Shown in pieces: positions 56,260 through 64,000 of a stretch of 64,000 nt of DNA. Within the stretch, counting starts at the first letter, position 1, and each line of letters starts with the position of its first letter. The stretch spans positions 1-64,000 of the forward strand of contig JACZVC010000007.1 of assembly GCA_022572885.1 (NCBI GenBank). The letters are read 5' to 3'. The stretch comes from Pseudomonadota bacterium (GTDB lineage Bacteria; Pseudomonadota; Gammaproteobacteria; Steroidobacterales; MnTg04). The position numbers and the translations under genes were made by a program. The notes under the pieces are model-generated. The model was not told the origin of the DNA, searched no databases, and saw nothing but the letters and a program-made list of their open reading frames with translations.

Positions 56260-57669
56260 TTAATCCCCCAGAGAGTCGTCGCTTGCCGTTGCGTTCTTGC
56301 AAAGCGCATCGACGACCTTGTCAAAACGCATGCTCCTCGATGCCTTGAGCAAAGGAATAACCTGTGCGCCGCCGCCATTTTCCGGCACCACCGGCAAATC
56401 CTTTTTGAGTGCATCGATCAATGCGTCAAGCCCGTCGAAGCACCGGCTCTCGCCCGGGAAAGCTGCCGCCGCCCTGGCCGCCAACTCACCGCAGCTGTAA
56501 ATCCGATCGAAGCCGAGTTCGCCGGCTGCCAGCCCCAGCTCGTGATGCATGAGCTCGGAATCGGGCCCGAGTTCGCCCATATCCCCAAGGATCAGCCAGT
56601 GCCGCCCGCCAAGACTGGCTGCGAATTCCATTGCGGCGCGGGCGGATACCGGGTTGGCGTTATAAGAATCGTCGATCAACCAACCGCCGCCTTTTCGACT
56701 GAGTAATTGCAGGCGTCCGCCCATTTGCCGGGCAGCCTGCAGACCATCACGAATATCATCGATTCCCGCACCCGCCGCGGATGCCGCTGCCGCCGCGGCC
56801 AGCGCATTCATCACGTTATGGGTACCGGCAAAATTCAATTCAAGCGGAAAACTGCCAAGCGGTGTGGTCATGGAAAAACTGAGCCAGGGTTGTCCATTGC
56901 GAACGCCCTGGGACACGTCGCCGGCGGTGAACCGGGCGTCCCTGCCCAGTCCAAAACTGATGATCTCCCGCGTGCCGGCCAGTTGCTTCCAGAGCCCGGT
57001 GTATTCCTGATCCGTGTTGATGATCGCAGTGCCGTCGGCCGGCAACCCCTCGAACAACTCACCTTTCGCCCGGGCTATTCCTTCCGGGCTACCAAAACCC
57101 TCGAGGTGTGCGCTGTCTGCGTTGTTGACCACGCCGATCGTCGGGCAGGCAAGCGCGGTCAGTCCAGCTATCTCGCCGGCATGGTTCGCGCCCATCTCGA
57201 TCACCGCGGAGCGATCCTCCTTCGCCAGCCGCAGCAATGTCAGCGGCACGCCGATATCGTTATTCAGGTTGCCGCGCGTACTGAGTACCGGTCCGCGCCG
57301 CCCCATGATCGACGCCAGCATTTCCTTGACCGTGGTCTTGCCGTTGCTGCCGGTTACGGCGATCACCGGAATGTCGAATTCCTGCCGCCACGCAGCCGCC
57401 AGCTGGCCCAGCGCCAGCCGCGTATCACCGACGCCGACCTGAGGCAGGTCAACCTGCTGCAACCGATGAACGAGCGCGCCAGCCGCCCCTGTACCAGCGG
57501 CGGCAAGTACGAAATCGTGGCCATCGAAATGTTCTCCCTGGATTGCGATAAACAGCTCTCCGGCAGACACCTTGCGGCTGTCGATAGACACGCCGGCGAA
57601 TTTTGCGTCATTGCCATGCAACTGGCCGGCGAGGTGTGCGCTGATCTTTTGCAAGCTTCCGCCAATCAT
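56260..57669 (-). CDS. murF: UDP-N-acetylmuramoyl-tripeptide--D-alanyl-D-alanine ligase
   Basis: Adds D-Ala-D-Ala to UDP-MurNAc-tripeptide. It has 469 residues: an N-domain with SIDSRKVSAGELFIAIQGE, the P-loop VIAVTGSNGKTTVKEML, and a C-domain with LIDDSYNANPVSARAA. Its ATG overlaps the murE stop (ATGA). Confidence 0.97.
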   Translation of the reverse strand: MIGGSLQKISAHLAGQLHGNDAKFAGVSIDSRKVSAGELFIAIQGEHFDGHDFVLAAAGTGAAGALVHRLQQVDLPQVGVGDTRLALGQLAAAWRQEFDIPVIAVTGSNGKTTVKEMLASIMGRRGPVLSTRGNLNNDIGVPLTLLRLAKEDRSAVIEMGANHAGEIAGLTALACPTIGVVNNADSAHLEGFGSPEGIARAKGELFEGLPADGTAIINTDQEYTGLWKQLAGTREIISFGLGRDARFTAGDVSQGVRNGQPWLSFSMTTPLGSFPLELNFAGTHNVMNALAAAAAASAAGAGIDDIRDGLQAARQMGGRLQLLSRKGGGWLIDDSYNANPVSARAAMEFAASLGGRHWLILGDMGELGPDSELMHHELGLAAGELGFDRIYSCGELAARAAAAFPGESRCFDGLDALIDALKKDLPVVPENGGGAQVIPLLKASRSMRFDKVVDALCKNATASDDSLGD

Positions 57670-59177
57670 CGAGGCTCCTCCAGGACCTGGAGAATTTCCT
57701 GAATATCTGAAAATGGCAGCTTCTGCCCGGCAATTTCCTGGCAGGACTCGTGGCCTTTGCCTGCAACCAGCACGATGTCATCGGGTCCGGCCTGTTCCAG
57801 TGCCGTGGCAATGGCCTCGCGGCGATCCGCAATCGTGATCACATGGTCGGCGTCAGCGGTACCCGACCTTATGTCGTCGATGATGGCAAGCGGATCTTCG
57901 CCTCGGGGATTGTCGCTGGTGACGATGACCCGATCCGCGGACCTGGCGGCAATTTCACCCATCAAGGCCCGCTTCCCCTGGTCGCGTTCTCCACCGCAAC
58001 CGAACACGCACCAGAGTTGTCCCGTCACATGCCGGCGCAACGCGGACAGGGCTTTCTCTAGCGCGTCCGGGGTATGCGAATAGTCGATAATGGCAGTCGG
58101 CCATCGGTCGCCTCCGCTCACGACCTCCATGCGCCCTGGTGGCGCGGACACCCCGGCCAACGCCTGGATGGCATCTTCCGCCGCAACCCCGTCGGCCAGC
58201 AGGGCCGCCAGGACCAGCGCCAGGTTGCTGGCATTGAAATCGCAGAGCAGACCGCTGCTCAGGCTCAGTTCGCCCCAGCTGCTGTTAAAATCCAGTTCCA
58301 GCCCGCCGGTCGTTTCTCTGACTTGCTCGAGGCGAAGAAATTCGCCACGCGCGTGTGCATCCGCAGTCCGTCCAACACGCAGCAATCTGATCCGCTGTTG
58401 CAATTGCTCAATGATGGTTTCGGCGTAGGCGTCGTCTACATTGATGACGGCGCGATTCAACTCCGGGTTCAGAAACAGCCTGGCCTTGGCGGCCCCATAG
58501 CTCGCGAGGTCACCGTGGTAATCGAGATGATCGCGACTGAGGTTGGTAAACATTGCGGCGCTGAAATGAACCCCGTCGACGCGGCCTTGGTCCAGTGCGT
58601 GCGAGGACACTTCCATCGCCACATGAGCGGCTCCGAGTCCGCGCAGCTCAGCCAGCCGCCGGTGTATACCGATGCAGTCCGGTGTGGTCAGCTCTCCCGC
58701 CGACAGGGCGACCGGAAAACCATGCCCCAGGGTGCCGATGATTCCGGTGGACTGGCCACTGGCATCCAGCGCGCCAGCCAGCAACCACGCGCAAGTGGTC
58801 TTGCCGTTGGTCCCGGTAATGCCGGTAACCTCGATTTTCTTCGATGGAGCATCGAAAAACAGGTCTGCCATACGGCCCAGGCGGCGCCTCAATTGGGGCA
58901 CCTCCAGCAAAGGCACGCTGGTGTCGACCGATGGCGGCCCGGTACCGATCGAGGATTCCCAGGCAACCGCGACTGCCCCTTGCGCAAGCGCCTGCTCGAG
59001 ATAATCCAGGCCATGAGATTGAGTGCCGGCACAAGCCAGGAACAGACTCCCCGCGACCACCTCGCGGCTGTCCAGCGTGATATCGGTGATCACCGGGTTG
59101 CCTGCCAGTCTGTCCTCCGGGATGCCAAGCAACCGGGCCAGCGAGATTCCGGCTTTTGCGGGCGTCGCAATCATCAT
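57666..59177 (-). CDS. murE: UDP-N-acetylmuramoyl-tripeptide synthetase (MurE)
   Basis: Adds the third residue, expected to be meso-diaminopimelate, to UDP-MurNAc-L-Ala-D-Glu. It has 503 residues, with the P-loop EVTGITGTNGKTTCAWLLAGA. The C-domain has the selectivity region TSDNPRGEDPLAIIDDI; the DNPR motif marks diaminopimelate-type enzymes, so meso-DAP is well supported. The first of two ATGs overlaps the ftsI stop. Confidence 0.97.
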   Translation of the reverse strand: MMIATPAKAGISLARLLGIPEDRLAGNPVITDITLDSREVVAGSLFLACAGTQSHGLDYLEQALAQGAVAVAWESSIGTGPPSVDTSVPLLEVPQLRRRLGRMADLFFDAPSKKIEVTGITGTNGKTTCAWLLAGALDASGQSTGIIGTLGHGFPVALSAGELTTPDCIGIHRRLAELRGLGAAHVAMEVSSHALDQGRVDGVHFSAAMFTNLSRDHLDYHGDLASYGAAKARLFLNPELNRAVINVDDAYAETIIEQLQQRIRLLRVGRTADAHARGEFLRLEQVRETTGGLELDFNSSWGELSLSSGLLCDFNASNLALVLAALLADGVAAEDAIQALAGVSAPPGRMEVVSGGDRWPTAIIDYSHTPDALEKALSALRRHVTGQLWCVFGCGGERDQGKRALMGEIAARSADRVIVTSDNPRGEDPLAIIDDIRSGTADADHVITIADRREAIATALEQAGPDDIVLVAGKGHESCQEIAGQKLPFSDIQEILQVLEEPR

Positions 59178-60928
59178 CGGGCTCTCACCGCCGCGGCAGC
59201 GGGCTGAACTCGAGCCTGTACGATCGCACTCGGTTCCAGCCGGTATGGCGTCAGCGCATCGGGCGGTACCGCCAGGTAGCGCAACGCACCGGACATGACC
59301 GCGGAAAAAACCGGCGCGGCCACATCACCGCCATAATATTTTTCACCACCGGGCTCGTCGATCAGGATGACGATAACCAGCCGCGGATCGGTGGCCGGTG
59401 CAAGGCCGACGAACACGGCAATGTAACGGTCGGTCGAATACCCACCCGCCTGGAATTTCCAGGAGGTGCCGGTCTTGCCGGCGACCCGGTAACCGGGCAC
59501 GGCCGCTTTCCTGCCGGTACCGCCGGAACTGACCACCCGTTCCAGCATATCGACCACAGCGATCGCGGTTGCCGCCCTAATCACTCGTTCACCGGCTTCG
59601 GGCCGATCGGTTCGCAACAAGGACACCGGCCGGCGGATACCGTCCGCCGCCAAAACTGCGTACGCTTGCGCCAGTTGCAGCGGCGTCAGCGACAAGCCAT
59701 AACCATAGGCCAGCGTCGCCTGGCCGATCTCGCGCCAGTGGCTGTAATGATTCAGCAGGCCCGCCGATTCACCGGGGAAACCACTGGTCGTGAGCCGACC
59801 GATACCGAATCGGCTGATGATCCCGAACAAATACTCGCTATCCAGCGACAAGGCTACCTTGGTCGCGCCCACGTTGCTCGATTTCGCAAGGATCGTCCCG
59901 ATCGGAATGATTCCCAGATTCTTCGTGTCCTCGATGGTCTTGCCGGGTACCGTGACATAACCGGGCGATGTATCGATCCGTGAGTGCGGCGTGTACTGCC
60001 CGCTTTCCAGCGCCGCGGCAATAACCAGGGGTTTGAAGCTGGATCCAGGTTCGAAAATATCGGTTACCGCGCGGTTGCGGTAACGCGCGGCAGAAAACTG
60101 CGCACGGTCGTTCGGGTTATAACCGGGCTGATTCACCATGGCGAGGACTTCGCCGCTGGTGATGTCCAAGACGACCACGGACCCCGATCTTGCCTGGTGG
60201 TGCTGGACTGCCGCTTTCAGTTCGCGATAGGCCAGGTACTGGATGCGCAAATCTATACTGCTGACCAGGTCCTTGCCGGGTCGCGCCGGCCGGATGCTTT
60301 CGACATCGCCGATCACGCGCCCCAGCCGATCCTTGATGACGCGTTTGGCGCCCGGTTCGCCGACCAGCCACTGGTCGTATGCCAGCTCCAGGCCCTCCTG
60401 ACCGCGGTCGTCAATGTCGGTAAAACCGAGCAGGTGCCCGGTCACTTCTCCGGCCGGATAATAGCGGCGATATTCGCGTTGCAAATAGACCCCGGGAATT
60501 TCCAGGTCCATGACGGCAGCGGCGCGGTCAGGCGACAGGTGGCGGCGCAGAAAAATAAACTCGCGCTCCAGGTTGCTGGTGATCTGGCGCAAAAGATTTT
60601 CCGGGCTGCGCTCGAGTATTTTTGCCAGTTCACCAATGCGATCGCTGGACCGCGCCAGGGCGGGCGGGTCTGCCCAGACCGAATCCACCGGCGTGCTCGC
60701 CGCCAGGGTTTCACCGTTACGATCGAGAATTGACCCACGATGGGCGCTCAGCGCGATCACCCTGAGATGGCGCGCATCCGCTTGTCGTTCAATGAACTCT
60801 TTGTCCAACACCTGCAATTGCAGGGCGCGACCGATAATCACCAGCGAGACCATCGCGAACACGGCCATGACCAGCCAGGCACGCCAGCGGAACTGCCGAT
60901 ACAATTCCTGCTTGCTGTTGCGCTTCAT
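59174..60928 (-). CDS. ftsI: Division transpeptidase FtsI (PBP3)
   Basis: Septal peptidoglycan transpeptidase. It has 584 residues from ATG 60928, with one membrane helix (about 20-38), a PBP dimer domain and a transpeptidase domain. Nucleophile Ser296 is in SSFK (296-299), the second motif SSN is near 350, and KTGT is at 485-488. The upstream part of the open frame is not needed; the ATG overlaps the ftsL stop (ATGA). Confidence 0.97.
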   Translation of the reverse strand: MKRNSKQELYRQFRWRAWLVMAVFAMVSLVIIGRALQLQVLDKEFIERQADARHLRVIALSAHRGSILDRNGETLAASTPVDSVWADPPALARSSDRIGELAKILERSPENLLRQITSNLEREFIFLRRHLSPDRAAAVMDLEIPGVYLQREYRRYYPAGEVTGHLLGFTDIDDRGQEGLELAYDQWLVGEPGAKRVIKDRLGRVIGDVESIRPARPGKDLVSSIDLRIQYLAYRELKAAVQHHQARSGSVVVLDITSGEVLAMVNQPGYNPNDRAQFSAARYRNRAVTDIFEPGSSFKPLVIAAALESGQYTPHSRIDTSPGYVTVPGKTIEDTKNLGIIPIGTILAKSSNVGATKVALSLDSEYLFGIISRFGIGRLTTSGFPGESAGLLNHYSHWREIGQATLAYGYGLSLTPLQLAQAYAVLAADGIRRPVSLLRTDRPEAGERVIRAATAIAVVDMLERVVSSGGTGRKAAVPGYRVAGKTGTSWKFQAGGYSTDRYIAVFVGLAPATDPRLVIVILIDEPGGEKYYGGDVAAPVFSAVMSGALRYLAVPPDALTPYRLEPSAIVQARVQPAAAAVRAR

Positions 60929-61209
60929 GGCTTGACCACCAGCAATTGTTCCGGGCTCGGCACAACCATGCCCAGTTCCTCGCGCGCCATACGCTCGATT
61001 CGCGCATGTGTCGCCCAGGTGCTTTGTTCGAGTTGCAGCCGTCCCCAATCGATATTGAGCAAATCGCGTGCAGCTTCCTGTTTCTGCAGTTCCGAAAACG
61101 ACAGTCTAGATTCGTGCCGCGCATATACGGCGACAATGGCCGAGAAACCGATGGCCAGCCACAGAATGAACACCATCAGGGAGTTGAACCTGCGGTCGGC
61201 CAGCATCAT
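60925..61209 (-). CDS. ftsL: Cell division protein FtsL
   Basis: Small bitopic divisome protein of 94 residues that binds FtsB and FtsQ. It has a membrane helix (FNSLMVFILWLAIGFSAIVAVYA) followed by a periplasmic coiled coil (SFSELQKQEAARDLLNIDWGR) and the LEQSTWATHARIERMAREELGM stretch. Weak conservation makes position the main evidence: it lies between rsmH and ftsI with overlaps at both ends. Confidence 0.92.
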   Translation of the reverse strand: MMLADRRFNSLMVFILWLAIGFSAIVAVYARHESRLSFSELQKQEAARDLLNIDWGRLQLEQSTWATHARIERMAREELGMVVPSPEQLLVVKP

Positions 61210-62138
61210 AGCCTCACCGCGATGCGCAGCACTGCGCTCCTTGCCCTGGGGTTATCCGCAACTTCTTCCGGCTGCGCCTTGACCGGCCTGCCAACCCGCG
61301 TCAATTTTGGCTGCGCCCGTGACGGGATATCAGGTAGGCCGGCATAAACCGGATCGGGCCTGGACTGGTCCCGCATGAACCGCTTGACGATGCGGTCCTC
61401 CAGCGAATGGAAACTGATCACGCAAAGCCGGCCGTCCCTGGCCAGCAAATCGATGCTCTGCGTGAGGCACTTTTCGAGTTCCTGCAATTCCTTATTAATA
61501 AAAATCCGGATCGCCTGAAAGGTTTTTGTCGCCGGGTGACGCTTGCGTCTGTGCGCCGGCACCAGCGGCTCGATGATCGCCGCCAAGCGGCCGGTCGTTC
61601 GTATCGGCGCGTCCAGACGAGCTTCGACGATTGCGCGGGCAATGCGTTTTGCCTGCCGCTCTTCGCCGTAACGAAACAACACCCGCCTGATTTCCCCCTC
61701 TGCCGCCCGCGCTAGCCAGTCCGCGGCGCTTATCCCTTCATCGGGCGACATCCGCATATCCAGCGGACCGTCCGAGCTGAAACTGAACCCGCGCGCCGGG
61801 TCGTCAAGCTGTGGCGACGAAACACCCAGGTCCATCAGGACTCCATCCACCAAACCAGTCATGCCATGCCGCCGGACAATGTCGGTTATCTCTCCAAAAG
61901 TTCCCCGGCAAATGCTGAACCGGGAATCACGCCCCAAGCCGGACTGGGCTTCTGCCACCGCTTCCGGATCCCGGTCGATCGCGATCAGGCGGCCTTTTTT
62001 GTCCAATTTCCCGAGGATCGCCTTGCTATGCCCGCCCCGGCCAAAAGTACAATCCAGGTAGGTCCCGGATGGCTTTATTGCCAGCCCCTCCAGCGCTTCA
62101 TCCAGAAGCACCGGTTTGTGCAAATTCATTTGTGCCAC
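61206..62138 (-). CDS. rsmH: 16S rRNA C1402 methyltransferase RsmH
   Basis: N4-methylates C1402 of 16S rRNA. It has 310 residues, with the SAM motif YLDCTFGRGGHSKAIL, VDGVLMDLGVSSPQLDDPARGFSF and ICVISFHSLEDRIVKRF-like ending. It may start at 62138 or 62129 (MNLHKPVLL). It sits six bases behind mraZ, the typical mraZ-rsmH pair. Confidence 0.97.
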   Translation of the reverse strand: MAQMNLHKPVLLDEALEGLAIKPSGTYLDCTFGRGGHSKAILGKLDKKGRLIAIDRDPEAVAEAQSGLGRDSRFSICRGTFGEITDIVRRHGMTGLVDGVLMDLGVSSPQLDDPARGFSFSSDGPLDMRMSPDEGISAADWLARAAEGEIRRVLFRYGEERQAKRIARAIVEARLDAPIRTTGRLAAIIEPLVPAHRRKRHPATKTFQAIRIFINKELQELEKCLTQSIDLLARDGRLCVISFHSLEDRIVKRFMRDQSRPDPVYAGLPDIPSRAQPKLTRVGRPVKAQPEEVADNPRARSAVLRIAVRL

Positions 62139-62144
62139 AGATCG

Positions 62145-62597
62145 TTACAACGAAAGTGATTCGAGCTCAGGCGACAAACCGGATTCACCGGTCTGGTCAT
62201 CCTTGAGCCATTCATCGATCCGCTCGTTCCAACGCGCTTCATCCCATAATTCGAATTTGTTCCCCTGGCCAATCAGCAATGCCTGCCGATCGATCGCGGC
62301 AAATTCCCGGAGTTCTTTGGCCAAAAGAACACGGCCATGTGAATCCAGCGTCACGTCGCTGGCATAACCGACCATGAATTGCTGAAGACGGCGAGCTTGC
62401 GGATGAAGACTGGGCAGTCGAATCAGTTTTCTTTCGATTTCTTCCCAGTCCGGCAACGGGTAAATCAGCAGGCATTGCCGGTCTACGGTGATCACCAGCT
62501 GGCCGTCGCTGCGCTGGCCGATCCGCTCTCGATAGCGGGTCGGTATCGCCAGGCGACCCTTGCTATCAACGGTGACTTTGTTTGCCCCTCGAAACAT
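62145..62597 (-). CDS. mraZ: Transcriptional regulator MraZ
   Basis: 150-residue MraZ with two SpoVT/AbrB-like swapped-hairpin domains: MFRGANKVTVDSKGRLAIP and SDVTLDSHGRVLLAKELREF. It forms oligomeric rings that bind repeated TGGGA boxes in its own promoter. Three such boxes lie 29-45 bases ahead of the start. AGGGA lies about eight bases upstream of the ATG. It is the first gene of the dcw cluster. Confidence 0.96.
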   Translation of the reverse strand: MFRGANKVTVDSKGRLAIPTRYRERIGQRSDGQLVITVDRQCLLIYPLPDWEEIERKLIRLPSLHPQARRLQQFMVGYASDVTLDSHGRVLLAKELREFAAIDRQALLIGQGNKFELWDEARWNERIDEWLKDDQTGESGLSPELESLSL

Positions 62598-62625
62598 CCG
62601 AAATCCCTGTTACCGCGGCTGGAAA

Positions 62626-62689
62626 TCCCTAGATTTCCCACTTTTTCCCACTCTGAGACACTATAGGGAGCGCATCGATTGCCTGTCAA
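62626..62689 (-). promoter_or_regulatory. mraZ promoter and MraZ operator
   Basis: On the minus strand TTGACA (62689-62684) and TATAGT (62665-62660) have an 18-base spacer. Downstream, TGGGA at 62650-62646 and 62640-62636 and the related AGGGA at 62630-62626 repeat every 10 bases. The layout fits the known MraZ autorepression site of tandem TGGGN boxes at the start of dcw clusters. Confidence 0.85.
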
Positions 62690-62868
62690 CAGTGGAAAGT
62701 GATGTTTTTTTAGCTAAGACAGTAACTTAGGAGCGACAGTTCATGCTTGCGGTGGCGTCTAGACAGGCCAAAAATCAATAGCTTGCGAATGCTTTGTCAG
62801 GCTAAATCTACGCATTTTGCTGGTTTTTCTTTTCTTTCAGATCGGTAGATTTCCTGATGCTTGCAAAA

Positions 62869-63232
62869 AACAGCGGGGAGCCGGCCGATAAGCCGGGTTC
62901 TGTCTTGGGCAACCATTCATCTGGGATCTGCGTCGCCGCAGACCTCGAGCAACCTACCCGGGAACCCACGCGGGCCGCGCGTGGCAAAAAGCCTGTTCCC
63001 CTATTTGGTCTTGCTCCAGGTGGGGTTTGCCGTGCCGCGGAATGTTGCCACCCGCGCGGTGCGCTCTTACCGCACCGTTTCACCCTTGCCGGCGCCGTAG
63101 CGCTTAGGCGGTCTACTCTCTGTTGCACTTTCCGTAGGCTCACGCCCCCCAGGCGTTACCTGGCACCTCGCCCTTTGGAGCCCGGACTTTCCTCTGCACA
63201 AAAGTACAGCGATTGCCTGGCCGACTCCCCGC
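62869..63232 (-). ncRNA. rnpB: RNase P RNA (type A)
   Basis: Catalytic RNA that matures tRNA 5' ends. On the minus strand the 5' arm (63232-63219) and the 3' arm (62886-62873) form a 14-bp P1 helix with one G-T pair. Between them are the universal segments GAGGAAAGTCCGGGCTCC at about 63195 and the 3' run AGAACCCGGCTTATCGGCC. A run of T (about 62870-62865) follows the P1 arm, acting as the terminator. The ends are estimates from P1. Confidence 0.95.
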
Positions 63233-63236
63233 AACA

Positions 63237-63265
63237 AAGGTAAGGCCACGCGGCTAATTTCTCAA
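63237..63265 (-). promoter_or_regulatory. Probable rnpB promoter
   Basis: TTGAGA (63265-63260) and TACCTT (63242-63237) are 17 bases apart, and the P1 helix of the RNA begins about five bases after the -10. The -35 is good and the -10 is poor. Confidence 0.45.
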
Positions 63266-63297
63266 GCGTTTATCCGGGGAGGCTGGCGTCTAACCCC

Positions 63298-63315
63298 CAT
63301 TATTCATGAATAATG
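63298..63315. repeat. Perfect 18-bp palindrome between rsmI and rnpB
   Basis: CATTATTCATGAATAATG, identical on both strands, with imperfectly matched C/G-rich flanks (AACCCCC and GCGGGCTAA). It starts five bases after the rsmI stop. There is no U-tract, so it is not a normal terminator. It could be a REP-like unit or a transcript-stabilising hairpin. Confidence 0.6.
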
Positions 63316-63319
63316 CGGG

Positions 63320-64000
63320 CTAACGTTTCCCGGCGAGCCTCGTGGCCAGCGCATATACCTCCTGACGCGGCAGACCACATGCCCGGCTGGCAATCCTGGC
63401 GGCCTTGGCTGGTGGTAATTCGGTCAGCAACTCGTTGAGCAGTGCGCTGACATCCAGCGCCCCGGCGGTCACGGAGCTGTCCGCGCCCGAGATCACGATG
63501 ACGAGTTCACCACGCCCCATATCGCTTTCGCGTTGCGCCCGCGTGGCCAGTTCAGCCAGCGTACCGTAATAGACAGTTTCAAATTTCTTGGTCAGTTCCC
63601 TGGCCACACAGGCGAGCCGATCGCCGCCGAGAATCTGCGCCATGTCATCCAGGACTTTCTTTAACCGGTGCGGGGCTTCGTAAAAAACCATCGTCCTCGG
63701 CTCGGCAAGCAATGATTTCAGATGCCTCGTGCGGGCACCGCTTTTGGCCGGCAGAAAGCCCTCGAAAACGAACCGGTCGGTCGGCAGACCCGCGATGCTG
63801 AGCGCAGCCGTAAGCGCGCTAGGGCCTGGCACCGGCACCGCTCGCAGCCCTTGCTCACGCACCGCTTTTAGCAGGCGATATCCCGGGTCGCTGAGTAGCG
63901 GCGTGCCAGCGTCGCTGATCAGCGCAACGCAATGGCCAGCCGCCAGCAACCGGATAATCTCCGGCGTGCGGGCTATTTCATTGTGTTCGTGCAATGAAAT
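63320..64000 (-). CDS. rsmI: 16S rRNA 2'-O-methyltransferase RsmI, C-terminal part (cut by window edge)
   Basis: 2'-O-methylates C1402 of 16S rRNA, next to the RsmH site. The visible 226 or so residues begin SLHEHN (middle of the N-terminal domain) and include ISDAGTPLLSDPGYRLL, VPVPGPSALTAAL and FEGFLPAKSGARTRHL. The family is about 280 residues long, so about 55 are missing at the start. The TTG at 63994 is not taken as the real start. Confidence 0.95.
   Translation of the reverse strand: MSLHEHNEIARTPEIIRLLAAGHCVALISDAGTPLLSDPGYRLLKAVREQGLRAVPVPGPSALTAALSIAGLPTDRFVFEGFLPAKSGARTRHLKSLLAEPRTMVFYEAPHRLKKVLDDMAQILGGDRLACVARELTKKFETVYYGTLAELATRAQRESDMGRGELVIVISGADSSVTAGALDVSALLNELLTELPPAKAARIASRACGLPRQEVYALATRLAGKR

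Noticed and set aside
60929-61048. N-terminal extension of FtsI by 40 residues
   Set aside because: It overlaps ftsL and lacks homology; the ATG at 60928 overlaps the ftsL stop in the ATGA style of the cluster.
62742-62780. Twelve-codon frame behind TAGGAG downstream of rnpB
   Set aside because: Too short to support, and no neighbour argues for a leader peptide there.

Overview
The window is about 64 kb of a dense, GC-rich gammaproteobacterial chromosome. The gene orders recA-recX-alaS-lysC, rluD-pgeF, pilSR-pilA-pilBCD-coaE-zapD and a complete dcw cluster ending in lpxC, with secA nearby, are typical of gammaproteobacteria outside the Enterobacterales. I cannot name the genus. Nearly all genes are housekeeping. 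I see no phage, insertion sequence, CRISPR array, rRNA or tRNA.

Layout: 1-5.7 kb (minus) holds lysC (cut by the edge), alaS, recX, recA, thpR and pncC. 5.8-7.9 kb (minus) is a coupled pair of glycosyltransferases, probably for lipopolysaccharide core, divergent from mutS (plus, 8.0-10.6 kb). 10.6-14.5 kb (minus) holds an alpha/beta hydrolase, aspS, fmdB and a short-chain dehydrogenase, divergent from a TPR/2-oxoglutarate oxygenase gene. 16.2-18.1 kb is the least conventional part: a cysteine-rich lipoprotein, a 38-residue basic protein and an exported 2-hydroxyacid dehydrogenase. Next come clpB behind a sigma32-type promoter, a ZIP metal transporter, pgeF-rluD, divergent bamD, nadE and sucDC.

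28.1-37.6 kb (plus) is the type IV pilus block: pilS-pilR, pilA behind a sigma54 promoter, a diverged second pilin, pilB, pilC and pilD, followed by coaE and zapD. 38.4-43.2 kb (minus) holds a Nudix-ThiE fusion, secA and a LytM/M23 protein. From 43.8 to 62.7 kb (minus) the dcw cluster runs mraZ-rsmH-ftsL-ftsI-murE-murF-mraY-murD-ftsW-murG-murC-murB-ddlB-ftsQ-ftsA-ftsZ-lpxC, with many ATGA start/stop overlaps. Ahead of it lie the RNase P RNA gene and rsmI (cut by the edge).

The most notable signal is a cyclic-di-GMP-I (GEMM-I) riboswitch-like aptamer on the minus strand at about 43338-43419, in the leader of the membrane-anchored LytM/M23 gene beside secA and the dcw cluster. The LytM domain also has Asn where the second catalytic His is expected. 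Together these suggest that c-di-GMP tunes a cell-wall factor from within the division and envelope region. This is inference from sequence and would need covariance scoring and binding data.
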